The notes beneath the pieces are model-generated. The model did not search any database. It was not told where the DNA came from and was given only the letters and a program-made list of their open reading frames with translations. The translations under genes and the position numbers were made by a program. DNA of 64,000 bases from an uncultured Burkholderiales bacterium (GTDB lineage Bacteria; Pseudomonadota; Gammaproteobacteria; Burkholderiales; Burkholderiaceae_C): the NCBI GenBank assembly GCA_903896615.1, contig CAITYM010000087.1, forward strand, positions 22,054-86,053. Reading direction: 5' to 3'. The first letter of the stretch is position 1. Every line of letters starts with the position of its first letter. Below are positions 57,177-64,000 of the stretch, piece after piece.

Positions 57177-57220
57177 TTTTAGCAAAAGCTTATCACGCGC
57201 AAATAAAAGTAAAAAATTTA

Positions 57221-58165
57221 ATGAAAACGCTCCTATTTGGCAAAGATGGACAATTGGGGCAGGATTTTATCCCCGCGATGAAATGCTGCGGCGAGCTTTT
57301 GGCTGTTGGTCGAAGAGAGTGTGATTTAACTCATGCTGAGCAAATACAGGGGGTCATCCGTCAATTTAAACCCAACCTCATCATCAATGCAAGCGCATAC
57401 ACCGCGGTTGATCAAGCACAAAATGACAGCGAGCTTGCAGGACTGATTAATACACAGGCACCGACGGTGATGGCCAAAGAGGCCTCAAGTTTGGGTGCGG
57501 CTTTCGTTCACTATTCAACTGACTACGTGTTTGACGGATTAAAAGCGGGGACTTACGATGAACTCGATGATTGCCATCCGCTGTCAGTCTACGGGTTATC
57601 GAAATTTTTAGGCGAAGAGGGCGTGCGAGCACACTGTCTTCGCCACTTGATTTTCAGAACGTCTTGGGTATTTAGTGCGCACGGAAGTAACTTTCTTAAA
57701 ACGATCATCAAATTAGCGGAAATTAAAGAGGAACTTAGCATAATTGACGACCAGTTGGGCGCGCCAACCCCTACCTCATTGTTGGTTGCAATCACGATGA
57801 CGATACTCAAAAAGAACGGGATTGTCCAAGGGGATCAACGTGCAGATTCTGAGGAACTAGAGCTACCTAGTTGGGGCTTATTTAATTTAGTGGCTTTGGG
57901 GGAGACAAGTTGGCATAATTACGCGCACTATATTGTTCGCCGTTGTGAGGAGATAGGTTTGGCGGACAACTTTTTATTAGACGCTTCTAAAATAAGTCCC
58001 ATTCCGTCTAAAGATTATCCCCAACTGGCGCCACGGCCATTAAACTCCAGATTGAATACAACGAAAATTCAGCGTACTTTTAAGTTACAGCTGCCTGACT
58101 GGAGAGTAGGCGTAGATCAGGAGCTTGACAAAATTAAATTGGCACGAGAGACCAAGAAAATTTAA
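57221..58165 (+). CDS. rfbD: dTDP-4-dehydrorhamnose reductase
   Basis: Final step of dTDP-L-rhamnose synthesis, 314 residues (RmlD). KDGQLGQDF near the start, INASAYTAVDQAQND and the active-site STDYVFDG with YGLSKFLGEEGVRA are the family blocks, with RTSWVFSAHGSNFLKT following. Start 57221 ATG after AAAAAATTTA; no strong ribosome site visible. Followed by rfbA after 58 bp. Confidence 0.95.
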   Translation: MKTLLFGKDGQLGQDFIPAMKCCGELLAVGRRECDLTHAEQIQGVIRQFKPNLIINASAYTAVDQAQNDSELAGLINTQAPTVMAKEASSLGAAFVHYSTDYVFDGLKAGTYDELDDCHPLSVYGLSKFLGEEGVRAHCLRHLIFRTSWVFSAHGSNFLKTIIKLAEIKEELSIIDDQLGAPTPTSLLVAITMTILKKNGIVQGDQRADSEELELPSWGLFNLVALGETSWHNYAHYIVRRCEEIGLADNFLLDASKISPIPSKDYPQLAPRPLNSRLNTTKIQRTFKLQLPDWRVGVDQELDKIKLARETKKI

Positions 58166-58223
58166 GTGTTGCTGCGCTATCAAGAGCAACGGATGAGGGT
58201 TAACTTTTAAAGAGATCAGAATT

Positions 58224-59093
58224 ATGAGTGCACGAAAAGGAATCATTTTAGCGGGTGGCTCAGGGACTCGTCTATACCCCGTTACTTTAGCCGTCTCTAA
58301 ACAATTGATGCCAATTTATGATAAACCTATGGTGTATTACCCTTTGGCGACCTTAATGTTGGCTGGGATAAAAGATGTACTTATCATCTCAACCCCACAA
58401 GATACACCAAGATTTGCTGAGCTTTTAAAGGATGGATCCCAATGGGGGATGAACATACAGTACGCTGTGCAACCCACGCCGGATGGCTTAGCGCAGGCCT
58501 TTATTATTGGACGGAAATTTGTAGACGGTAATCCAAGTGCTCTTGTGCTTGGCGATAATATATTTTACGGACACGAGTTGGTTAATCAGTTACATCAGGC
58601 AAATGAACTCAATCAAGGAGCCTGCGTTTTTGCATATCACGTTCAAGATCCAGAGCGTTACGGAGTGGTTGAGTTTGATGAAAGCAAGAAGGCAATTTCA
58701 ATTGAAGAAAAGCCAACACATCCAAAATCAAATTATGCTGTTACTGGACTTTATTTCTACGACACGCAAGTCTGCGATATAGCGGCATCAATCAAACCTT
58801 CAGCGAGGGGGGAGCTTGAAATAACGGATGTAAATAAATATTATTTAACAAAGCAACAACTAAGTGTTGAGATTATGGGTCGCGGCTTTGCTTGGTTGGA
58901 TACGGGCACACATGATTCGTTACTTGACGCTGCGCAGTTCATTGCAACCATTCAAAGACGCCAGGGTTTGATGGTCGCTTGCCCAGAAGAGATTGCATGG
59001 CGCTCAAAGTGGATCAATACAGAGCAGCTTTTACGCCTTGCCCAACCCATAGCTAAAAATAGTTATGGTCAATATCTGCTGAATTTGGTTTGA
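58224..59093 (+). CDS. rfbA: glucose-1-phosphate thymidylyltransferase
   Basis: First step of the pathway, makes dTDP-glucose, 289 residues (RmlA). [36 protein letters not shown] at 5-40 is the nucleotide-binding loop, [13 protein letters not shown] holds the metal-binding Asp, and [15 protein letters not shown] and [18 protein letters not shown] are family signatures. Located 9 bp before rfbC. Confidence 0.98.
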   Translation: MSARKGIILAGGSGTRLYPVTLAVSKQLMPIYDKPMVYYPLATLMLAGIKDVLIISTPQDTPRFAELLKDGSQWGMNIQYAVQPTPDGLAQAFIIGRKFVDGNPSALVLGDNIFYGHELVNQLHQANELNQGACVFAYHVQDPERYGVVEFDESKKAISIEEKPTHPKSNYAVTGLYFYDTQVCDIAASIKPSARGELEITDVNKYYLTKQQLSVEIMGRGFAWLDTGTHDSLLDAAQFIATIQRRQGLMVACPEEIAWRSKWINTEQLLRLAQPIAKNSYGQYLLNLV

Positions 59094-59102
59094 GAAAAAT
59101 AT

Positions 59103-59654
59103 ATGCCCTTTAATATTGTTGCAACTGATTTACCGGACGTAAAAATTTTAGAACCAAAGGTTTATGGCGATGCGAGGGGATTTTTTTTCGAAAGCTTTAA
59201 CGCCAAAGATTTTGAAAATGCAGTAGGTGCTCAATCGGCCTTTGTGCAAGACAATCACTCTAAATCTGCTAAAGGCGTACTGCGGGGGTTACATTATCAA
59301 ATCAAACATCCACAAGGCAAACTGGTAAGGGTAGTGAGTGGTGAGGTGTTTGATGTCGCTGTTGATATCCGAAAAAGCTCGCCAACCTTTGGACGTTGGA
59401 TGGGGGCGCACTTATCTGCGGAGAATAACCGTCAGGTTTGGATACCACCAGGTTTTGCGCATGGCTTTTTAGTGCTCAGTGAAAGTGCTGAGTTTTTATA
59501 TAAAACTACAGACTACTGGTACCCCGAGCATGAAAGAAGTTTAATTTGGAATGATCCAAAAATAAACATCCAGTGGCCCAGCAACATAAAGCCTGTTTTA
59601 TCGGCTAAGGATGAGGCTGCTCGTACGCTAGAACACGCAGAGCTTTTTGAATAA
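59103..59654 (+). CDS. rfbC: dTDP-4-dehydrorhamnose 3,5-epimerase
   Basis: Third step of dTDP-L-rhamnose synthesis, 183 residues (RmlC). The cupin active site is GVLRGLHYQIKHPQGKLVRVVSGEVFDVAVDIRKSSPTFG, with the catalytic His in RGLHYQ, and PPGFAHGFLVLSESAEFLYKTTDYWYPEHERSLIWNDP completes the fold. Last gene of the rml set; convergent with galU, 26 bp apart. Confidence 0.97.
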   Translation: MPFNIVATDLPDVKILEPKVYGDARGFFFESFNAKDFENAVGAQSAFVQDNHSKSAKGVLRGLHYQIKHPQGKLVRVVSGEVFDVAVDIRKSSPTFGRWMGAHLSAENNRQVWIPPGFAHGFLVLSESAEFLYKTTDYWYPEHERSLIWNDPKINIQWPSNIKPVLSAKDEAARTLEHAELFE

Positions 59655-59680
59655 ATGGTTGCCGGATTTAATTCAGATAT

Positions 59681-60553
59681 TTAAGATCGAAGTGAGAGCC
59701 AATTTTTAAACTCCGCGCCTAATTCAGGGTGAGCTAACCCCAAGTCAACTGTAGCTTGGAGTAGTCCAAGTTTGCTGCCACAGTCGTATCTTTCACCAAA
59801 ATAGCTATAAGCCAAAACCGTTTCTTTTCCAATTAGAGCCGCGATGCCGTCGGTGAGTTGGATTTCACCACCGGCGCCTTTGGGTTGTTGGCGGATGTGA
59901 TCAAACACTGCGGGCGTGAGGATGTAACGGCCAGCAACAGCTAAATTACTCGGTGCCACCTCAGGTTTGGGTTTCTCAACAAAATCAGACACGTCTAATA
60001 ATCGCTCCGAATGAGGTGTGCCCTTCACTATGCCGTAACGTTGAGTGTCCTCTCTTGGCACCTCTTGAACAGCCAAAATACTACATTGATACTCAGCGTG
60101 AAGTTCTGTCATCTGTTTTAAGATGGGCGTTTTTCCAACCATCAAATCATCCGCAAGCAAAACTGCAAACGGCTCATTGTTGATAAGCTTTTCTGCACAT
60201 AAAACAGCATGCCCTAGCCCTAGTGATTTGGGTTGTCTTACGTAAAAACAATCCATATCATCAGGCTTAATTGAGCGGACTAGTTTTAAAAGCGACTGCT
60301 TATTATTCGCCTCTAATTCGCTTTCAAGTTCATAGGCGGTGTCAAAATGATCCTCAATGGCGCGTTTATTGCGACCAGTGACGAATATCATCTCCCTAAT
60401 TCCTGCGGCGTAAGCCTCTTCTACAGCATATTGAATTAGTGGCTTGTCAACGACGGCCAACATCTCTTTGGGGGAGGCTTTGGTTGCGGGTAAAAACCGG
60501 GTACCCAATCCAGCAACAGGAAAGACGGCTTTGGTGATTTTTTGTATTGGCAT
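59681..60553 (-). CDS. galU: UTP--glucose-1-phosphate uridylyltransferase
   Basis: Makes UDP-glucose, the substrate of GalE, 290 residues. [37 protein letters not shown] near the start is the GalU nucleotide loop; [15 protein letters not shown] and [10 protein letters not shown] follow in order, and the last third has [15 protein letters not shown] and [16 protein letters not shown]. Convergent with rfbC. Confidence 0.97.
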   Translation of the reverse strand: MPIQKITKAVFPVAGLGTRFLPATKASPKEMLAVVDKPLIQYAVEEAYAAGIREMIFVTGRNKRAIEDHFDTAYELESELEANNKQSLLKLVRSIKPDDMDCFYVRQPKSLGLGHAVLCAEKLINNEPFAVLLADDLMVGKTPILKQMTELHAEYQCSILAVQEVPREDTQRYGIVKGTPHSERLLDVSDFVEKPKPEVAPSNLAVAGRYILTPAVFDHIRQQPKGAGGEIQLTDGIAALIGKETVLAYSYFGERYDCGSKLGLLQATVDLGLAHPELGAEFKNWLSLRS

Positions 60554-60708
60554 ATTTATAAGCCCGACGCTTTACCGTTTAATAGTTAATATTGGGTTGG
60601 ACCCGGGCGCTTACAAATGCGTTTCGCCCTACGTTGAATTGCCACAAGGCCCCAGGGTATCGATTAAAAAGCAATCCTACAAATCCGTCCACAGTGAGTA
60701 TCTATCAA

Positions 60709-60990
60709 TCAATGAAGAGTGACCGTGGTTTGTGCAAGCTCGGCGAAACGCGACAGTGTGTCTTCAACCTCATCTTGGGTTGGAGCGTTAATGTGCCAAG
60801 CAGAGATATGCTGCTGGAATAACTCGGCCCAACCCCCTTCTAAATATACTTCTTTACCAGAGCGCTTATCTACGATCTCAAATCCGTGGCGAGTAAGTTG
60901 AGGAATACTTGAGTCCTGCTGCTCGGTTTCTTGTAAAGCAGTCATCATGTGGACAACTGCAAAATATTCAGAATCGTAGAGAGTATTCAT
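60709..60990 (-). CDS. DUF3567 family protein
   Basis: A 93-residue acidic protein with the starting block NTLYDSEYFAVVHM and GFEIVDKRSGKEVYLEGGWAELFQQHISAW, which I know as DUF3567, a family restricted to Betaproteobacteria and mainly Burkholderiales. No function is established. It supports the taxonomic reading. It is 155 bp upstream of galU on the same strand; whether they share a promoter is uncertain. Confidence 0.8.
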   Translation of the reverse strand: MNTLYDSEYFAVVHMMTALQETEQQDSSIPQLTRHGFEIVDKRSGKEVYLEGGWAELFQQHISAWHINAPTQDEVEDTLSRFAELAQTTVTLH

Positions 60991-61037
60991 AAGTGGCTTA
61001 TATTTAGATGATTCATTCTATATCATGAATATGACGA

Positions 61038-61880
61038 CTATTCGGCCAATTTCAACCCTGGAATCAAATCAAGTTGCGATAATTTTTGATCAATAAAGTC
61101 GCCGTTTTTCTCCTCAAGGAGTAGACGACCCAAAGTAAGTCCGTGATTTTTAAGTAGCCATACGGTTGCATGTTGGTCATCATCTGAGCGCGGTAGACGT
61201 ACAATTTTGAAGGTATCTACTTTCCCGATAGGCAGAGTCAAAGTCTCGGAGCCTATAAACTTAAATTCCCGCATTTCAAAGTGGTTTTTGGCCACCAATT
61301 GAACAGTCATAGTTGCACCGTTGAGGAGTTGACTGAAATTTTGAGCGATCCAAAAACCAAGTTGAAATGTGACGCTGAGTTGATCCTGCGCGAAAGGCTC
61401 TAAATGCTCTGTAGTTGATGTGCTGGAGTACTCTAAAAGATCGCGTGTACGGTTAAAAACAACTTGATCCTCTGATCTGAACTTATCAATAAATAATTGA
61501 GGGGTGATGCCGGTTTTAGGCAGGACATCTCCTTGGCTAATTTGCGTTTTCGTACCTAAAAAAAGCTGACTAATCTCTAGCTTTACTTTGTATTGAGTGG
61601 GCGAGATTTGCCAATCAATATCGGCTGGAACGTTATACGGGAAGTGATGAGTTTCACCTACCAGATCGTAGTGAAGGTGAACTGATTCTTGTTGTTGCCA
61701 ACTCAAAGTTGAGGGCGTAACTGGAGTTAAAAAAGCGGAAGTATGCGCGCTTAAGCCATCATCAGTTGCCTTTGCACTGAAGGCAAGCAGAAATGAAGGT
61801 GTAATTACGATAAAGTGGAGTAAGGTCCGTGCAAAGAGGGCTGAAAATGATTTCGGAAAAGGGTTAATTGCTAGAGTCAT
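61038..61880 (-). CDS. exported DUF3108 protein
   Basis: A 280-residue exported protein. I take ATG 61880 (MTLAINPFPK) because GGAG lies 9 nt upstream; the track starts seven codons earlier at 61901. A hydrophobic signal stretch (about 18-36, ending FSAKA) is followed by a beta-rich DUF3108 domain: VHLHYDLVGETHHFPYNVPADIDWQISPTQYKVKLEISQLFLGTKTQISQGDVLPKTGITPQLFIDKF and the later KVDTFKIVRLPRSDDDQHATVWLLKNHGLTLGRLLLEEKNGDFIDQKL. DUF3108 proteins are periplasmic and of unknown function. Divergent from the FAH gene. Confidence 0.82.
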   Translation of the reverse strand: MTLAINPFPKSFSALFARTLLHFIVITPSFLLAFSAKATDDGLSAHTSAFLTPVTPSTLSWQQQESVHLHYDLVGETHHFPYNVPADIDWQISPTQYKVKLEISQLFLGTKTQISQGDVLPKTGITPQLFIDKFRSEDQVVFNRTRDLLEYSSTSTTEHLEPFAQDQLSVTFQLGFWIAQNFSQLLNGATMTVQLVAKNHFEMREFKFIGSETLTLPIGKVDTFKIVRLPRSDDDQHATVWLLKNHGLTLGRLLLEEKNGDFIDQKLSQLDLIPGLKLAE

Positions 61881-62088
61881 TTTGAAATACTCCGTATCCA
61901 AAAGTTATAAAGCAAGTCGCAATAGCGTGGGTGTAAGTACCGCGGGATGATGGTCAAAGTATAAAGCCGTTTCCTGTATTGTGTGAGGTCTTAACTGGCT
62001 CATGCGGCACATAAAACCTAGATTAATAATGAATGAACGCCAGCTAAATTGGGAAGGCTAAAATACAGTGCGAACTTGCACTTGTTTT

Positions 62089-62117
62089 CACTACTGGACG
62101 TGTAGTGTAGACATAAT
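62089..62117 (+). promoter_or_regulatory. possible operator/promoter upstream of the FAH-family gene
   Basis: CACTAC (62089-62094) and GTAGTG (62102-62107) form a 6-bp inverted repeat with a 7-nt spacer, directly followed by CATAAT (62112-62117), a possible -10 element, about 33 bp before the ATG. A GTGC...GCAC repeat lies just upstream. Meaning is inferred only. Confidence 0.3.
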
Positions 62118-62149
62118 CTAACTGTTAAAAAATAATTTAAAACATAAAT

Positions 62150-63235
62150 ATGAAGCTTGCTACTTATAAAGACGGTACGAGGGATGGTCAATTGGTAGTT
62201 GTATCCAAAGACCTTAGCCAAGCGCATTATGCGTCTCACATTGCATCCAAGATGCAGCAAGTATTAGATGATTGGAATTTTATCTCTCCTCAATTAGAGG
62301 ATTTGTATCAAACACTGAATAGTGGACGCGCTCGACATTGCTTTCCCTTTGACACGAAGATGTGTATGGCACCTTTGCCCCGAGCTTATCAATGGGCGGA
62401 TGGCTCTGCATACATAAATCATGTGGAATTGGTTAGAGCTGCTCGGCATGCAGAAGTGCCAGAGAGTTTTTACACGGACCCCCTTATTTACCAGGGCGGA
62501 AGCGATGATTTTATAGGTCCGAACGATCCAGTTCGTTGCCCCAGTGAGGAGCACGGTATAGATTTTGAGGGAGAGTTAGCCGTTGTAACGTCAGATGTTT
62601 CAATGCAAACGGATGCCATCGACGCAGTTTCATCAATACGGTTGATTATGCTGGCTAACGATGTTTCATTTAGAAACCTAATTCCTCAGGAACTTTCAAA
62701 AGGATTTGGGTTTTTCCAAAGTAAACCAGCAACAGCCTTCTCCCCCGTTGCTGTTACCCCTGATGAGCTTGGAGATGCCTGGAAAAAAGGGCGGGTTCAT
62801 CTGACTCTTACCTGCACCTGGAACGGGCGACGGGTCGGGATGTGTGAGGCAGGTCCTGAGATGACTTTTGGATTTGGAGAGTTGATCGCTCATGCTGCCA
62901 AAACTAGAAATATTCGGGCTGGATCTGTATTTGGAAGCGGTACGATTAGTAATAAAGCGGTTGAAAAGAACGGCAAAAAGGATTGGCCAAAAGGCTACAG
63001 TTGTATTGCTGAAAAGCGCGCAATGGAGTCAATATTAAACGGAGAGCCCAGCACTCCTTTTATGAGCTATGGGGATACGGTCCGCATTGAGATGAAGGGC
63101 TTGGACGGGCAAAGTGTTTTTGGTGCTATCGACCAAAGGATAGCTCCCTTAGTTGACCCAACGCCTTCAACCCTTCCCACTCAGGCTGAACTCGAGGTCG
63201 AGAATTCAGGAAAAGGCAGCGATTTAAGTTTGTAA
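62150..63235 (+). CDS. fumarylacetoacetate hydrolase-family protein
   Basis: A 361-residue member of the FAH superfamily, which hydrolyses or decarboxylates acylpyruvates. N-terminal MKLATYKDGTRDGQLVVVSKDL, RHCFPFDTKMCMAPLPRAYQWADGSAYINHVELVRAARH and GIDFEGELAVVTSDV (metal-binding Glu pair) are the family blocks; the C-terminal FGSGTISNKAV and SIxNGEPSTPFMSYGDTVRIEM follow. This length matches the long branch (about 330-360 aa) rather than the 220-aa decarboxylases. The substrate is unknown. Convergent with the VOC gene. Confidence 0.87.
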   Translation: MKLATYKDGTRDGQLVVVSKDLSQAHYASHIASKMQQVLDDWNFISPQLEDLYQTLNSGRARHCFPFDTKMCMAPLPRAYQWADGSAYINHVELVRAARHAEVPESFYTDPLIYQGGSDDFIGPNDPVRCPSEEHGIDFEGELAVVTSDVSMQTDAIDAVSSIRLIMLANDVSFRNLIPQELSKGFGFFQSKPATAFSPVAVTPDELGDAWKKGRVHLTLTCTWNGRRVGMCEAGPEMTFGFGELIAHAAKTRNIRAGSVFGSGTISNKAVEKNGKKDWPKGYSCIAEKRAMESILNGEPSTPFMSYGDTVRIEMKGLDGQSVFGAIDQRIAPLVDPTPSTLPTQAELEVENSGKGSDLSL

Positions 63236-63284
63236 GAGTAATTAATCTAAGTACGTAAAAACTCGTTCATTTGCCCCTATCAGC

Positions 63285-63704
63285 CTAGTAGATTTTATCT
63301 AAGGAGTCAAATCCTTTTACTTCGATTGGATTGCCAAATGGATCAAGAAAAAACATAGTCCATTGCTCACCGGGTTGGCCCGCAAAACGAAGGTGTGGTT
63401 TGATCAGGAAATTCACGCCTTTGTCTTCTAGACGTTTGGCTAGTCGCTGCCATTCAGGAACAAGCGTAATCAAACCAAAATGCGGCATGGGTACTTGAGT
63501 GTCACCGACCATGCCAGTTGCCTGGGTTTTAAAAGGAGTTCCTAAGTGCAGGGAAATTTGGTGATCAAAAAAATCAAAATCCACCCAACTGGCGGTTGAT
63601 CTACCTTCCTTACAGCCCAAAATTCCTGAATAAAAGGAGCGAGCGACATCTAGATCTGTAACGTTAAATGAAAAGTGGAATAAACTTCGCATGGTCGGCA
63701 GCAT
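63285..63704 (-). CDS. VOC-family (glyoxalase/bleomycin resistance) protein
   Basis: A 139-residue protein with two beta-alpha-beta-beta-beta units: FHFSFNVTDLDVARSFYSGILGC at the start, with the first metal-ligand His near residue 10, and FGLITLVPEWQRLAKRLEDKGVNFLI in the second unit, ending TMFFLDPFGNPIEVKGFDSLDKIY with a metal Glu. The family includes glyoxalase I and dioxygenases; the activity here is unknown. ATG 63692 (MRSLFHFSFNV) is an alternative start. Convergent with the FAH gene. Confidence 0.82.
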   Translation of the reverse strand: MLPTMRSLFHFSFNVTDLDVARSFYSGILGCKEGRSTASWVDFDFFDHQISLHLGTPFKTQATGMVGDTQVPMPHFGLITLVPEWQRLAKRLEDKGVNFLIKPHLRFAGQPGEQWTMFFLDPFGNPIEVKGFDSLDKIY

Positions 63705-63868
63705 TAAATAATTGGTAAGAACGGGATATCAATCAGTACTTAAATGGGCAAAACTACACAAATCACCCTACATCCTAAATCATACCCATATTTAGCAGAT
63801 CATGGTGGAGCGCGTGAATTTAAATCGATACTAAAGCTTGCGCAATTTATTTCTGTATCGCAAATCCA

Positions 63869-64000
63869 GTGTTAGCTAATATCCACCTTATTAGGTTACA
63901 AAGTTTTTACCGTGCTAACTGGATAAAATTGGCAGCGGCTTTTGGCGTAGTGTTTTTGCACTTCATTATTTTTTGGTTTATTCAGCTTCCTCCTTCACAA
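63869..64000 (+). CDS. N-terminus of an unidentified single-pass membrane protein (runs off window)
   Basis: A frame starting with GTG at 63869 reads MLANIHLIRLQSFYRANWIKLAA... and contains a hydrophobic segment (about residues 18-38) before the window ends. It is too short to identify. No ATG in frame; a ribosome site is not clear. A DUF3108- or TonB-like protein is a guess I cannot support. Confidence 0.35.
   Translation, partial: MLANIHLIRLQSFYRANWIKLAAAFGVVFLHFIIFWFIQLPPSQ

Noticed and set aside
63744-63875. 43-aa plus-strand ORF MGKTTQITLHPKSYPYL...
   Set aside because: No ribosome site, no family I recognise, and it overlaps the likelier GTG frame at 63869 by a few bases.

Overview
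The window looks like the chromosome of a low-GC (by eye about 40-45% G+C) betaproteobacterium of the order Burkholderiales. The evidence is gene order and families typical of that order: MarR/recA/recX/sucCD/prepilin, glnE<>yhdP-nitrilase-mltA, dat-ybeD-lipB-lipA, atpIBEFHAGDC, yheT with its neighbour, and DUF3567, DUF3108 and DUF3717/DUF1289 proteins. I cannot name the genus. No rRNA operon, CRISPR array or intact insertion sequence was seen. One tRNA gene, tRNA-Arg(CCG), is present.

Layout. 1-3.5 kb: the N-terminal part of topoisomerase III (minus), a small SET-domain protein, biotin ligase, a small membrane protein and a MarR regulator. 3.6-9.8 kb: recA under a near-perfect LexA box, recX, argC (minus), sucC-sucD, a prepilin-like protein and moaC (minus). 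9.8-14.4 kb: a BepA-like M48 metallopeptidase, a small holin-4-like membrane protein, a DUF3717/DUF1289 protein, purB and a glutathione S-transferase. 14.5-20.5 kb: a tight seven-gene minus-strand operon (exported glutathione peroxidase, flavin amine-oxidoreductase, DUF1365, cyclopropane-synthase-like methyltransferase, DUF3833, SDR, SnoaL-like). This set is known in other proteobacteria as a lipid-modifying, photo-oxidative-stress module. 20.8-30.7 kb: heptose-1-P adenylyltransferase, glnE, the giant AsmA-like yhdP, a nitrilase, an unlisted 44-aa membrane protein and mltA. 30.8-37.7 kb: a fused indolepyruvate ferredoxin oxidoreductase and the lipoate operon. 37.8-45.0 kb: the complete F1Fo ATP synthase operon with a recognisable promoter. 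45.1-50.2 kb: SnoaL-like protein, YheT hydrolase, a conserved protein, cytochrome c, tRNA-Arg, rsmI, a phosphoheptose isomerase/DiaA-like SIS protein and a BON lipoprotein. 50.2-50.6 kb: a gene-free stretch holding a strongly structured RNA-like element. 50.6-54.8 kb: hydroxyisobutyrate-dehydrogenase-like protein, YggS, a GlcD-like FAD oxidase and purU. 54.9-60.6 kb: galE, rmlBDAC and galU (nucleotide-sugar supply for the envelope). 60.7-64 kb: DUF3567, DUF3108, a fumarylacetoacetate-hydrolase-family protein, a VOC protein and the start of an unidentified membrane protein.

Most of the window is core housekeeping: DNA repair, TCA cycle, ATP synthesis, cofactor ligation and LPS precursors. The two places I judge most worth a second look are (i) 50236-50482, a 247-nt region closed by a perfect 10-bp inverted repeat with several internal stems and a possible pseudoknot, which resembles an orphan HEARO/IscB-type omega RNA without its nuclease gene; and (ii) the 14.5-20.5 kb lipid/oxidative-stress operon, which lacks its usual sigma/anti-sigma pair, is led by an exported glutathione peroxidase, and whose cyclopropane-synthase homologue has replaced two of the bicarbonate ligands of the E. 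coli enzyme.
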